Shown here: in pieces, positions 1 to 12,567 of the stretch
How positions within the stretch are numbered: position 1 is the first letter of the stretch
Layout: every line of letters begins with the position of its first letter
Assembly (NCBI RefSeq): GCF_023856365.1
Contig: NC_064541.1
Span: forward strand, 21,678,214 to 21,742,213
Source of the DNA: Brienomyrus brachyistius
Taxonomy: Eukaryota > Chordata > Actinopteri > Osteoglossiformes > Mormyridae
Reading direction: 5' to 3'
Length of the DNA stretch: 64,000 nt
Made by a program: the position numbers and the translations under genes
Notes under the pieces: model-generated
Database searches by the model: none
What the model saw: the letters and a program-made list of their open reading frames with translations, nothing else
What the model was told of the DNA's origin: nothing

Positions 1-599
1 AATCCATTTTCAGCATTGCTCAGTCATACGTTTTCTTTACATTTATTTATTTTGCAGCTGCTTTTATGAAAGTGAGGATCTGAGTGCAATTCCACCAGTA
101 AACAGTAGCTGAAGGACACACTTTAAGCTTCTACAACGGTGATCTTGCACTTTTTAAAGAGGAAAATCTCTTTCTTCTGGCTGTCACATCACAGGGCACT
201 CCAGCTCATTTCCAAGTGCAGAAACTGAAGTATGTGGTTCCCAGTTCCCAGTACCTGCAGCTCCATTTCACTTCTGTCAAACCAATAACCAAAAGCAATG
301 AGCAGAGTTCCTGATGTACACCAGCTGTGGCCTTTTCTTTCCAGGAACAGGAAGTAGCATCGAAGACAGGGGGCGTGGCCAGGTCCAGGAGGCGGAGCCG
401 AAGGGAGCAACCGGCGAATGGCGACGAGCAGGACGTCCGGAGGCCCTGCAGGGCAACCCCCCAAACTTTAACGGCACATAAACCCCCCACAAGAATGAAC
501 CCATTCAGGTGTTCACAATCACAAGCATGAGCAATTCAATCAAGGGCCCTGAAAAACAAAGGAACAGAAAACCAGGAACAACAAATGAGTTGCGAGTAA
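1..599. other. no recognisable gene
   Basis: Short overlapping open frames are present, but none looks like a conserved protein and I see no convincing splice structure. A GC-rich stretch near 360-470 could belong to a degraded repeat, but I cannot name it. Confidence 0.4.
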
Positions 600-962
600 C
601 CGGGGGTGTCAGGTTCTGGAGAAGGTGTCTGCCACAAGGTTACTGACCCCTTTCTTATGTTTAATCTCCAGGTTAAATGACTGGACGATTAGAGCCCAGC
701 GCATTAAATGCTGGTTAGTATTACACATTCAGGCCAGGAAAACCAAAGGGTTATGGTCGGTATATACGACCACTGGACCAGCACAATCCCCTACATACAC
801 TTCAAAGTGTTGCAAGACTAAAAGAAGGGCTAGGGCTTCCTTCTCGATCGCACTGTATGCTAGATGGTGTTTCAAAAGCTTCTTGGAGAAGTGGACAGGC
901 TGGGGACCATACAAATGACACGCCCTTACGAAGCAGTTACTGGTGTAATCTGTTAACTGCAC
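600..962 (-). mobile_element. Ty3/gypsy-type RNase H fragment
   Basis: On the minus strand the translation contains AYSAIEKEALALLLVLQHFE followed by VVVYTDHNPLVFL. This is the standard RNase H signature downstream of reverse transcriptase in fish Ty3/gypsy elements (the E of EKEALA and the D of YTDHNPL are active-site-region residues). Similarity continues below the ORF stop towards position 600, but in-frame stops break it. It is a dead fragment with no LTR visible nearby. Family assignment is from motif recognition only. Confidence 0.75.
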
Positions 963-1053
963 TGTCTAATTAGCAATACAAACTGAGGAAACTGCTACAT
1001 GAAAACGCTTCGTTATCTTCTTGTAGCTGTCTCATGCTTTGAGAGCATAAATT

Positions 1054-1238
1054 ATTTTATTTTTCAGAGTGTTAGGCAGCTGCTTACCCATGGCTGCTGA
1101 TTGTTGGGACAAGGCTTGTGGAGTCAGAGGATTTATACAGATTTGCAATTTGCATCACCTAGGGTTTCTGAATGATGATTGTGAACAAGCCAATTTCCGA
1201 ATTTCCCAGAGGAATCTACCCGAGGGATTAATAAAGTT

Positions 1239-1240
<2 letters not shown>
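1054..1240 (+). mobile_element. probable LINE 3' end ending in a microsatellite
   Basis: The stretch ends with GGGATTAATAAAGT and runs directly into a pure tetranucleotide array. This is how the 3' ends of several fish non-LTR retrotransposons (Rex/L2-like) finish: the short tandem tail is used for target-primed reverse transcription. No coding sequence is left, so the clade is not resolved. Confidence 0.5.
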
Positions 1241-1312
<72 letters not shown>

Positions 1313-1313
1313 C

Positions 1314-1384
<71 letters not shown>
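1241..1384. repeat. (TATC)n microsatellite
   Basis: About 36 copies of TATC with a single CCATC interruption near 1311. It directly follows the probable LINE 3' end and may have grown from its tail. Confidence 0.97.
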
Positions 1385-1653
1385 ATCCTAACGAGCTAAT
1401 TAATATCTGGGACCTTGGTAAACATTATGTGACACTTCAAGTATCTTGGGGCACTCAAACTAGCTTTAAGCTCTTTTAATTTTTTGGTATTTTGTCAATT
1501 CTTCTTCTGCTCACTATTCACAGTAACAGATATTTTAAGCAAGGGTGCCCAAACTTTTGCATGTTTTTTACTTGCTTGCTTACATCTTGCAACATTGTCA
1601 TCCTGCCCTGGCATGCAGTAAGACTGGTAATGCTTAATATCATCCTCGAGGTC

Positions 1654-2192
1654 TCAAAGTGGGATGTCTTTGTCATTATGTCCACTAACACTCCCAAAAT
1701 CTGTTCCATTAGGGAACATAACCCCTCCCTCTGCCGGTTTTAACTCCACTGGCTTTGGGTTTGCAGGAACTGAAGGAGACAAGAGCCCACAAGGCAATAC
1801 CAAGTCCCTGTGTAACACCCTTTCTGGACCATCAGTGGTACATGGAACTACTACATAAGCTGAAAGATCTTTTACCTGTTTTACCACCCGGTGAATTGTC
1901 AGACTCCATTTATTAGCCAATTTATGGCTGCCACGGACTTCTCACTAAAATACGATCTCCAGCCTCAGTCTTGGATTCCCTTACTTTTTTTTGTCAAAAT
2001 AGTGTTTATTTTGAAGAGCACTTCTTGAACTATGTCCGGCAGCTTTGTTGTAGCTTTGAAAGGCTTTCCTTGCGATTCCTCACATACTGCACGTGCGCCT
2101 GCTTCTTTCTCTCCCCAAAATTGAGACCAAAAGCAACGTCAACTGGAAGGTTTGGCTGCTTTCCAAACATAGGTTGATATGGAGAAAACAAA
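1654..2192 (-). mobile_element. Ty3/gypsy integrase C-terminal fragment
   Basis: Read on the minus strand from about 2190 down: FSPYQPMFGKQPNLPVDVAF is the conserved end of the gypsy integrase core. It is followed by YVRNRKESL, by a frame-broken KVRESK..AGDRILVR stretch, and by VLHRDLVLPCG, the short C-terminal motif of fish gypsy Pol. Several stops and frame changes show that it is inactive. A LINE abuts it at about 2192-2200. The piece lies upstream of the RNase H fragment on the coding strand, the opposite of the order inside one element (RT-RNase H-integrase), so the two are separate or rearranged copies. Confidence 0.7.
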
Positions 2193-2194
2193 GT

Positions 2195-3850
2195 TCCGCC
2201 TGTCGATTTCCCATTCCGTCGTTCCCTCACTCATGAACAAGACCAAGACCAGATACTTAAACTCCTCCACTTGGGGGAGGACCCCCTCCCCAACGCAGAG
2301 AAAGCATTCTACCCTTTTCCGGCTGAGGACCATGGTCTCGAATTTGGAGGTGCTGATTCTCATATCAGCTGCTTCACACTTGGCTGCAAACTGCTCTAGT
2401 GAGAGCCGAAGGTCACAATCCGATGAGGCCAACAGAACCACATCATCTGCAAAAAACAGAGACCTAATCCTGAGGTCACCGAACCGGACACCCTCAACGC
2501 CCTGGCTGCGCCTAGAAATTCTGTCCATAAAAGCTTTGAACAGTATTGGTGACAAAGGGCAGCCCTGATGGAGTCCAACCCTCACTGGAAACGAGTCCAA
2601 GTCCGAGTCCGCCACCCATGCGGTCCAAGCTCTGACACCAGTCATATAGGGACCGAGCAGCCCTTATAAGGAAGCCCGGCACCCCATACTCCTAGAGCAC
2701 TCGCCACAGGACTCTCAGAGGGACACGGTCGAATGCCTTCTCCAAGTCCATAAAACACATGTAGACTGGTTGGGCAAACTCCCATGAACCCTCCAAGACC
2801 CTGCTGAGAGTATAGAGCTGGTCCACTGTTCCACGGCCAGGGCGAAAACCACACTGCTCCTCCTGAATCCGAGGTTCGACAATCTGACGGACCCTCCTCT
2901 CCAGACCCCCCGAATAGACCTTACCAGGGAGGTTGAGAAGTGTGATCCCCCTATAGTTTGAGCACACCTTCACGTCCCCCTTCTTAAAGAGGGGGACCAC
3001 CACCCCGGTCTGCCAGTCCAGAGGCACTGCCCCAGATGTCCACGCAATCCTGCAGATGCGTGTCAACCAGGACAGTCCCACAGCATACAGAGCCTTAAGG
3101 AACTCCGGGCGGATCTCATCCACCCCTGGGGCCCGGCCACCGAGGAGCTTTTTAACCACCTCAGCGATCTCCGCCCCAGAGATAGGGGAGTCCACCCCCA
3201 AGTCCCCAGACTCTGCCTCCTCACTGGAAGGCGTGTCGGTGGGATTGAGGAGGTCTTCGAAGTATTCCCTCCACCAACCCAAAACTTCATGGTGAGTTGA
3301 GGTCACCAGTGCCCCATCCCCACCATAAACAGTGAAAATCTCCTCGAAGCCATCCGGAAGTCGTTTTCCATGGCCTTGCCAAACTCCTCCCACACCTTTT
3401 TGCCTCAGCGACCACCAATGGAGCATTCCGCTTACCTGTACCGATACCTATCAGCTGCCTCTGGAGTCCCACAGACCAAAAAGGCCCAATAGGACTCCTC
3501 CTTCAGCTTGACGGCATCCCTTACCACCGCTGTCCACCAGCGGGTTCGGGGATTGCCACCACGACAGGCACCGACCACCTTACGGCCGCAGCTCCGGTCT
3601 GCCACCTCCACAATGGAGGCACGGAACATGGCCCATTCGGACTCAATGTCCCCCACCTCCCCTGGGACATGGGAGAAGCTCTGCCCTCACTATATGCTTG
3701 GAACTGCCAGGCCTGCCCGGCTTCCTCCCCCACCAGCGGAGCCAACCGACCACCAGGTAGTGATTAGTTGACAGCTCCGCCCCTCTCTTCACCCGAGTGT
3801 TTAAGACATGTGGCCGCAAGTCCGATGACAGGACCACAACCTGTAACCTA
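2195..3850 (-). mobile_element. degenerate LINE reverse transcriptase
   Basis: Consecutive minus-strand frames give a non-LTR reverse transcriptase. In order they show LLGGRAPGVDEIRPEFLKA, GVVVPLFKKGDVKVCSNYRG, QCGFRPGRGTVDQLYTL and the catalytic-region block MDLEKAFDRVP (about 2690-3430), then GLHQGCPLSPILF and SLFFADDVVLLA, which holds the FADD active site (about 2195-2645), and EEFKYL. The N-terminal part (about 3430-3660) is in another frame, and the frame changes again near 2690, so no full ORF2 remains. It ends abruptly against the gypsy integrase remnant. I do not commit to a LINE clade. Confidence 0.85.
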
Positions 3851-4945
3851 TTCATTAGAAATTGTGATCAGTTGTGTTGAAATCTGCAATACTGTTTAAA
3901 ATACTTTGAAGAAAATACATAACTGGACAATTTTACTAATAGTATGTGTGTACTTTATTAGAAAACGAAACACATATGTATGCACTCCCAGTTTTAAATT
4001 CTCTCTCTCTCTCTTTCTCTCTCATGCACACACACAGACACCATAGACCATTTTGTAGAAGTGTTTTGGTCATTATATACATTTTATTATGTTCATTTCT
4101 ATATTACATATGAAATGAATATGACGTCTTTTGATGCATGACCCAAAATCCATGGAACAACGGACTTAAATGCTCTAATGTGAACACTAGGTAGAAGCCA
4201 ACAGAAATAAAATACTGTGAGCAAATGGAAATTCACTTAAGCATGATAGAAAATGACATCTGAAAATGACTTAATTCTATTTATTTGTAACAATTAAAAG
4301 GTATTTGCATTGGTTTTTCATTGTTTGACCTTATCCAAATAAAATACATAATGAAAGGACACATGTCATCATCTCTAGGGACACCAATCTGAGGCAGGAG
4401 GGACCAGCGGGAACCACTTACAGATCCATAGAAATCTCAAAGCCTTATCATAATGGAGGCACCTTGTGCTCTTTGTTTGACTATCTGGTGCCACCTAGTG
4501 GTATCAGAAGAGAATAATCCCACCATCCCCAAGGGCTTGAGGCTACAGATCTGGCCTCTTCAGTTCTTCGTGTTTCTGTGTGTCTAGCTGCAGATGTGCA
4601 TTACAGTTTGTCATTAATACTGAACATGGGTTCAGGAGCAAAGCCAGGACATTGGGGGTATTTCCTATCTTCAGCTCTGAGGACTTGCATCGCTTTTATT
4701 TTTTCACTCAGAGAAATCATTTGTAAGCCACAAGATTCAAAATCTTTGCCTGCATTTCTATTATAACCTGAATCCTAATACAACGTTCTCTCGTCTCACC
4801 TCTTGAGCTTTTTAGAAATAATGATTAAGTGTAGTGAACAATTTATATTTCAACTCCTAACTATCATTTATGTTGTAGTTACACTCCATTCAAAGAATTT
4901 TAACTACGGGGATTTGTACATATCAGATTTCTTTAACAAAATACA
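3851..4945. other. intergenic, with likely 3' UTR of the ENDOD1-like gene
   Basis: AT-rich unique-looking sequence with a short CT microsatellite near 4003-4024. The part nearest 4945 should be the 3' UTR of the minus-strand ENDOD1-like gene. No coding potential recognised. Confidence 0.5.
4695..4700 (-). terminator. candidate polyadenylation signal AATAAA (ENDOD1-like gene)
   Basis: TTTATT on the plus strand reads AATAAA on the minus strand, about 250 bases past the stop codon of the ENDOD1-like gene. Position and orientation fit; use is inferred. Confidence 0.4.
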
Positions 4946-7793
4946 TTACTCATTCCCAAATGCTTCCAGAAAATGGTCTACAGCCCCTCCCAACAGCACT
5001 CCCACAAAACTTACCACATTGCTAACACCCCTACCCCCCTTTACTAACAGTTTTCCCAGCCCGGTTCCCATACTCATCACCTGGGAGCCCAGCTCTGAGG
5101 AGAGAGCCCAAACGTATCCTTCACCCTGCTCCAGCACCGTCCCACCAATAAGCGTGGATGCCGACCACGTCGTGTTCACAAGCCCACCAAAGATGCCAAC
5201 TCCATCCCCAGCCAGGACACCCATCCCAGTGACCCCCTCCATGAAGCTGGTGATGAGTGTTTCCACTAGAGGGGAGGTGCATGAGTAAACCAGTGAGCCA
5301 CAGCCCCCCACCACCCTCCCCAGCAGGCTCCCCACGGACGAGACTCCGCCCGCCGCGTCGGAGATAATGTTGTAGGAAACCAGGAACGTGTCATAGGGCA
5401 CAGCTGAGAGTATACCCAGCTCCTCCTGGAGCACATAGGACACCTGCTCAGGAAGCTGCACCAGTTTGGAGGCGGCCGGCCAGAACGGGACAGAGACCAG
5501 GTACAAGGCTGACGAGAGCAGGAACCGAAACGGGCCGTCGGAGTCATTCTCTGTTTCAGCAGCAGCTGAGTCATGAACTGGACCTTCCTCCATCTTCACC
5601 TGTGAGTGTGCGGCGAACCTCTCTGCCACCTTCTCCAGCATGTCCTCCCACTCCTGAGCCCCATCAGCATCTCCACAGCCACCAGGGAACAGACTGGCAG
5701 CCTTGAGCTCCTCCTGCAGCGCTCCGACGCCCAGCACCCTGGCCCCCTCTTCCCTCTTGTCCAGCACCCCAAAACTGAAACTTCTCTCCTCGTCCAGGGC
5801 AGCACAGCACAAAGCCAACCAGTAAAGGGCGACTGTGCCGCCCTTTTCAAAGGGATCCATGGGGCGTGGGCCAGTTAACACATACAGATCACCTCCAATG
5901 GACTGGCACCGAGGAAAAGCATTTGTTTGGACTAACTCCAACACAGTGGCATCCCACGACTGGGCGTGAGTGTCTGATGAGGCTACAGTTCCCTCTTGTG
6001 GTCTTAGAAAGGAAAGTGGCAAGGCTGGCTGATCCTCCTCATCCTCAAAAGTAAACATGACAAAAGAAGAGAGGATAAATCATTACCATTGTTATTATTG
6101 ACACTGATTTAAATAAAATAAAATCTGGAAAAAAAAAACATTTCATTTTTTCAGAAATGAAAAATAAACCAAAATCTCAAAAAAAGATCCATTTTCAGCA
6201 CTGCTGTACAGAAACGTTTGCAGTGACTCAGTCTTTCCCCTTTCCTACCCTTGAACGTCGTCTTCCTTCAGCCACCTGACAAAACTTTTTGAATGTAATC
6301 ATCTCACACGCTGCCATTGTTGGATAACCTTTTCAGACAAGAAATCGAGCAATCACTTGAGTCAGTCTAATTTATCATTTTACTAATTAGATGGCTGCGT
6401 TATCAATTAATGAGTTCTATTCATTATACAGCCTTCACAGAACTTTATCCTTTAGTTGCACATGCTAACCTCCATTTTTTTCTTATTGACTATTTTTGAA
6501 TACAGAGCCATAATAATAACAATTGGTTCTTGACAATAGCTACATTTGACTTATTTAGCAGATGCTTTTACCCAAAGAAAATGGTTAGACGGTTCCTGGA
6601 GCAATCGGGGGGGGGGAGGGGGGGGGGGGGTTAAGGGTCTTGATGAAAAGGACCCTAGTGGTGAAATTACACTGCTGACTCCAGGATTTGAGCCAACAAC
6701 CATCCAATCATAGGTATAGCATCCTAACCCACTGTACCACACACCATCACTCAAAGGCACTACTGGGATTCAAACACAAGACCTCCTGTTTACTAGAAAG
6801 GCAACCTAACCAACTAAGCTGTTGTTGTGATAGCAGCAATTCCTACTCTGATTTACATACAATGCAGACATAGAACTCAAAGTAAACTTATATTTCCTTG
6901 CCTCTCTAAAGTTTTATTTGTTCACCTGTGTGTTTCTGATGTGGTCCATACATGGAGAGGCTCTGAATCCTGAGGTACTCTGCCAGTTAAACCTGCACCC
7001 GTTCTTTCACATGCGAACTTTTGTGAACTTCCTATTTGCTGGACGTATTTGACTTTCATCATTAAACCAGTATATTTCAGATACCTTTGGTTTTAAAATC
7101 AACTTTTAGGCATTTGGCAATGAAATGATATTGAAGCTCTTTTCTAAAAGCACAGTATAAATAAATTAGTTTATTTCCTAATTCCCTAATAACCCTTCAA
7201 ATGTTGCTTGTCAACCAGTCTTCCTTACTACCCCTAATTGCAGTGACAAGAATGCTCACTATGGTAACTAGCCACAGATTAATGTTTGGAACAGTTTTGA
7301 AATACTTTCTCAAAAACACTAAAGAAAACTGTCTGTCTGTAAGTCACCTTGAGAGTCACGTCCACATTTTATCGCAGCGAGCACAAACTAAACAACAAAA
7401 ACTTGTTGAGACGTGTCTGTCCCTTATAAGAACCAGCACTGGCAGCAAAACTACAAGCCCAGCAAAGCCAAGCAGGGTGACAGAAAGCCCTGTTGAGGCA
7501 CATACCTGTCCGTCTCCCTCGCTGTCCACGCGCTCCGGACCCCCAGCAACGTTAAACGCCAAGTAGACCGTAACATCGCTAGAAGCATCGTAGAGGGTGG
7601 CGAACGGCAGCGCACCGTCAGGGCTGTGACAGAGGAGCTGCAGCTGTTCCCCCCCAAAGCCTGCGGGGGGCGCCCCTTTATGGAAGCTCTGTGTACATTC
7701 AGAGGCTGCCACGTCTTCTCCCGCTCGCACTGACATGCCAAAACAAAGCCCGGCCAGAATCCAGCTTCGAACGCCGGCAGCTGAAAGAGACAT
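4946..7793 (-). CDS. ENDOD1-like secretory protein lacking the nuclease core (2 exons)
   Basis: Proposed exons are 7793-7506 (donor CAG|gtatg) and 6043-4946 (acceptor tttgag|GATG), both phase 0, 461 residues. The ATG at 7793 opens a signal peptide (MSLSAAGVRSWILAGLCFGM). Mature exon 1 carries CTQSFHKGAPPAGF, then LLCH and ATLYDASSDVTVYLAFNV, the start of the endonuclease-domain-containing-1 (ENDOD1) family. Exon 2 resumes with the family's later part (GGDLYVLTG, YWLALCCAA, FSFGVLD). It ends in a long glycine-rich hydrophobic tail (about residues 260-461) that could associate with membranes. The DNA/RNA non-specific endonuclease core with its Asp-Arg-Gly-His motif is not found between these parts. 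The protein is therefore probably catalytically inactive, unless I missed an exon in the 1.46-kb intron. Function unknown. Confidence 0.7.
6540..6800 (-). repeat. degenerate SINE-like repeat with poly-G run (intron)
   Basis: Contains TTAAGGGTCTTGATGAAAAG, related to the TTAAGGGTCTTGCTCAA block seen again near 43,614 and 49,335, plus a G-run at 6608-6630. It sits in the ENDOD1-like intron. The orientation assignment is uncertain. Confidence 0.45.
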
Positions 7794-7799
7794 GGTCAC

Positions 7800-9040
7800 C
7801 TGAGCAGACCTTCTGGCTACGATTTGAAGGGCTCCTCAGATCAACCGACTGTTTCATAGCCGAGGTGCAGGAGCAGTGCACACCCTTGCTTTCCCTGCAT
7901 CACCTTTGCACCACACCCAGAAGCCCAATCTCTTCCGCGTATCTCTACCCCTCCCTACCAACCTGCCCCTCCCAGCTACACCCCAGCATGCCATACATAG
8001 GCTCTAACAACACCTAATACCTAAACGAGTCCATCTCCACACCTTCCACCAGTACCTGTAAATCTGCATTCCGGGACAGCGCCTTCTCCTCATTGGCTTT
8101 TGCTTTGGGCAAGTGAAAGACTGACAAGCACAACTGTTCCCAGCCCACAGACACACTCAGCCTAACAGATCATTAGAGCAAAGCACACAGCACTAATGCT
8201 CTCGATCGTGCTGAGCTGTAAACAGAATAATCACCAGTAATACGATAGCATGCACATTGCAGGAGGAAGCTTTGTGCCGCAGCAGGTACTGCGACATCAC
8301 AGAGAGGAGCCATGTGGCTCCGAAGCCCCTTTGAAAGGCATACAAGGCGTGCATACCTGACCCTCTGACACCATAAGTATGTTTGGATTTCAACCTGAAT
8401 AAGATGCCAGAACCCTCACAAGAAACAGAATAAGCACCTGGAATTCCTGCCGACCAATGAGCTGCGTCTGAAGATCAGAATGTGAGCAACACAGACCACT
8501 GATTTGAAATAGTGGGTTTATTTGACCTTTTCGGTGTTAAATTCAATTACAATAAAAAGGAATGAAATAAAAAATAATCCAATCTTGTGCTCTCTGCAAA
8601 AAGAACAAAAAAAAAGAATCAGTACAGCTTTGAAACATGTCCCCCAAATGCCTAAACTTACTTTAACGTTTAATCGGAAAGATTTCAACAGAAGACAGGG
8701 AGATATCAAAACTCTGGTGGATCCACGGGGAAACGTCTTCAGCAGGAGGAGAACCGAAACGTCTCTCGTTACGTTTCTAACGACCTTCAGCCGTTTACGC
8801 ACGGCATATCTGTCATATGAACTTCAACGCAGCTGTTGTGAAATGTCACACTTGCAGAGCATCTTTATATGCGTGAGAGATAAGCCCTAGAGGGGGCAGC
8901 GATGTTGCCCCTTTTGCGACGTGGTTCATTTTCATATAAACACAAGCTCTGCAGTGGTTTGTCTTGTTTATATGCCAGCTGCTCAACCGACGATAGTATG
9001 AGTGAAGCCCTGGGAGGCGTGAGGCGACTGACATGGGTCG
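7800..9040. other. gene-poor spacer and INO80E 3' UTR
   Basis: Between the start of the ENDOD1-like gene and the INO80E stop I see no coding sequence. The ENDOD1-like promoter should lie just above 7800. About 8517-9040 is the likely INO80E 3' UTR. Confidence 0.5.
8517..8522 (-). terminator. candidate polyadenylation signal AATAAA (INO80E)
   Basis: TTTATT on the plus strand is AATAAA on the minus strand, about 520 bases beyond the INO80E stop codon. Inferred from position and strand. Confidence 0.45.
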
Positions 9041-10991
9041 TCACTCGTTGGGAATGTCGATGACCAGCTCGGCCTCCTCTCCCTCGCCCCTCTCCTCCTC
9101 AGCCCTGTCGCTGTCTCCCTCACTCTCCCCCTCGTCCTCTGGTGCGTCTCCACTCAGCATCTGCCTGGGCACCCAGCTGAAGGGGGCGCCAGAGGGGGCC
9201 GGGGAAGCCGCAGAAGAGGGGTAGTTAGAAGTTGCAGCGCCCACAGCCTGGAGAGCAGAGAAGGAAGGACAAGAAGAGGGGTAGCATGAGCAAAGGATGA
9301 AATGAAAGATCAAAGGGGAAAAACACGCAGGACAAAAAGTGGAGTATAACATTCTGGACATGCAATAAAACCAATTTTCGGTATTAATACAACAGGGCTG
9401 CAGTTTTTACAGGTCTAATGAAAACAGAAGCAATGGAAATATCTATGCTATTCTTACTCTGTAAAATACCCATGTCCAGGTGCTTCAGTTTGTAGAATAT
9501 TATTACCCCTTATCCACCACTTGGGGGCAATGTAGCACCTAAAAACATTGTCAGAACACAATAACAACGGCTGAAGCTGCGTGACAGCAGCAAGACCTGC
9601 ACCTGTCAGGGACCAGAGCCAGCTTTAGAGAGCCTTGTGATGATAATGCCTGATGAACTCCTGTGTGTCATGTAGGCCTCTCCATCTCGCCCCTCTCTCT
9701 CTCTCTCTCCCTCCCTTTCTCTCTCGCTCTCTCTCTCTCACCTTCCCCGCAGAGTCTTTCTTGTGTTTGGTCGTCTTTGCCTTTCTCTCTTTCTTCCCTC
9801 GTTCAGCGGAGGGGGCCAAATACTCTGGGGGGAAGGGCAGCTACCCACCACACGCACAGAATACGTGCAGGTGTCATTTTTTTTTTTTTTTTTTGCGCAA
9901 ACCAAAAACACACCAGGCAGACAGACACCCACACATACCAGGAAAATGTTCCAGTAAGGGGGGAAAGTGAAGTCATGGAGAGAGGGGGGGAGGGAAAAAA
10001 AACTTACATGAATAAAATGGCCAAAATTAAACACAACATTTAGACATCACGACTAACTCAATGAAAATGAGAAAAAGAGTAACACTGGTGCAAACAAACA
10101 ATGGATCAATAGAAAGAACCAACGGCCTCAATGACCCTGCCTGGCCTGAAGACATCCCAGTGACAATAACCCCATGAACTCACAGTACTGAGGTAGGGTG
10201 TGGATGCTGCAGGCTGGAGAGGATTCATCCCAGGGCGAGAAAGAAGGGAGAGATGAGGCGATGAAGACGAGGCGAGGGGGGGAATGCCAGGGCTGCCTCT
10301 CCTCCTGAGGGGGACACAATATAATCATCAAAACAAGAAAATAACAGCATGGAGCTCTGGGAGTAGCAGCAGTCACCGAGGCCTTGTCTCACATGCTCAC
10401 TTTTTAACACCTTCCCGCTCTCTGTCCTTCAGTCCTTCCCCCTCACTGTTATCTGAGGAAGCTGTGGCCTCAGAATCTGCAAAGAGACCCACAAATAATG
10501 TCATAACAATGGCACTATCAGCAGCACTGCTGTAGATTAAACATTACTATAAAAAAATCAGACAATAATAAAAGAAAGTTAATATAGAGAACACTGGAGC
10601 AGGTGCTTACCAGATGAATCTTCGTCGACTCTCTCATACTGCAACAGTCTATCTAACAGAAAGCTGACATAAAGCATAAAACACCGGTCAGTACTGCATT
10701 AGACTTTTACATGAGACCCATTTCACTGCCTGAAAATCGCTTCACCTCTTATCTCTGGACACCTTGAGCAGTTTCCTTTGCGCCCTCCTCAACTCCTCCT
10801 GGAAACATTCCTGCTCCTGAAAAGCACATGGTGAAATCTGAATAAGAAGTTACTGCCGATTACCTAGGAAATTGACATAATTACAGGGTAACATAAAAAC
10901 AAAAACTTACGTAAACGAGAAATTTCAGTTTCCGCTTCAGGTTTTTGTATTTTCGCTTGTAATCCACGTCCATATCAGCCTGGCCGTTCAT
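9041..10991 (-). CDS. INO80E: INO80 complex subunit E
   Basis: Seven coding exons on the minus strand: 10991-10911, 10816-10746, 10663-10611, 10476-10401, 10304-10184, 9822-9742 and 9247-9041. Phases agree throughout; total 690 bases, 229 residues (human about 244). The N-terminus [20 protein letters not shown], then [20 protein letters not shown] and [18 protein letters not shown] form the conserved coiled coil. The middle is Ser/Pro-rich (ending STPYLST). The last exon has VPRQMLSGD and ends ELVIDIPNE, the conserved acidic tail. INO80E is a metazoan-specific subunit of the nuclear INO80 chromatin remodeller. An acceptor (ctttcag|AGAAAATG) just before the ATG and a gtgagt donor near 11,226 suggest a non-coding first exon. 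The exon 6 start uses the second AG of a cagag pair, chosen for frame and for the YLA match. Confidence 0.93.
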
Positions 10992-10996
10992 TTTCT

Positions 10997-12567
10997 CTGA
11001 AAGAAGTGAGTTATAAATATGATATACCATAACCGAAAATCTAATAAATATTACTATTTTTAAGAAATTAGAAAATGGCACAAATGTTTATTCCATATAG
11101 TATCCATCGCAATAAAGAAGTTAGCGTATATTTTAGCTAATGTGCTACAACAACAAAAACGGTTAAATCCACGGTAAAATAATATATATTATTCATATGA
11201 ACAAATTACTAACACAAAATACTCACAACAATTCCATAAATTGGCGAAAACGGTCTCACTAGTGTTTTTGTTTATCTTTATTATTACACATTTCCTGCAA
11301 AAGAAAACGGTTGTAATCTTTTTCTTCTGTGTTTTTTTGTATCCCTGATATTTAGATAGCGCCACCTTCCGTCTTGGGGACTAAACTGCCCGATCTAACA
11401 TTATCTTACAAAACCAATCGCAATAAGCAAAAAAATTGAGGTCTCTAAGAATTAACCATAATCTGACGTTCAGAATGAAAACGAATGCCTTTTATATCTT
11501 ATTTTCGGAAAAGACAGTCAGTGAGGGGCCGGCTATTTAGTGCTGAGCTTCAGGCTACTTTCTATTCTATGTTTAATGCAAATGAGCTTCTTAATATTAT
11601 TCATTATTTATCTACATCTAAATTGTGGCATATAAGCGATCCTAATAACTTAGAGGTTGGTTCTTTCGTTGTGATGTGAACAACGATTTGATGAGAATAA
11701 CTTCATTAACGGATATAATCATTTAAAAAGCAGCCTAAATGGAGCTAGCATATAGTTTTGTTTTTTATAGTTATAAATCTTGGAGGGAAAATAAAACAAG
11801 CGCCCTACAAGCCATCGTTTCGTGATGATCTGAAGTGATGCTTTAGAAAATGTTTTTTGCACTTCATTCTTCCTAAGTCAGGCATGTCTGTAGGTTATGC
11901 AGTACGTAGCCTATCGTTTCAACGAAGCTGGATGCATATTAGTCTGACATAGTGCTGCGCAGAAATTCGACTGCGCGTGGTACGCAGTAGGTGAACGGAA
12001 TTATCTGTCAAGACATTTTGGAGTACAGAATATTGCTGAAGCAACAACAAAAAAAAAATACAATAATTCGCCACAACGTTCAGCCTGTGTAAATAAATCC
12101 CCGCACCGGTTTATGTGCTGAGCTACTCCCCAACCATCCTCTTCTCTCCGTTTCTAGAAACACTCAGACGGAAATAGAAGCTTTCCCAACTGCCAGATCT
12201 CTGCTATGCCCTGGACTCTGCCCACTGCCTAGTGCTATGGCCAGTGAAAGAAATACATGCCAAAGCAGCATAACTCATTTCATTGTCCTTTAAGGTAGTT
12301 GTTTTTTTATGTTTGTATACTTTAATAGGAGGCACGATTTTTATAGTTGTCTTCGGTGTATTTTATCCTTATTGTTTCCGCTTGTCTGACTCCCACGTCT
12401 ATAGCCTATATATTGCACATATTTTCTATGCCTTTTTCTGTCCTTCAGTCAGCCCCCGATTATTTCTGTCACAATAACCCCCACCTCTCCCCTCTTTAAT
12501 TTCCCCAGTCCTGCCGTCCCGTTCATTCAGAGTACACCCTATATAGCTCTGACTACGGACACCTGGG
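10997..12567. promoter_or_regulatory. divergent intergenic region between INO80E (-) and TRIM-like gene (+)
   Basis: The two genes are transcribed away from each other from this 1.6-kb AT-rich stretch, so it must hold both promoters. It contains the probable INO80E non-coding exon (up to about 11,280). I looked here for RING or B-box exons of the TRIM-like gene (regularly spaced Cys/His codons) and found none. Confidence 0.5.

Noticed and set aside
1069..1479. 136-codon ORF with a long Ser-Ile-Tyr-Leu repeat
   Set aside because: Translation of the TATC microsatellite; not a protein.
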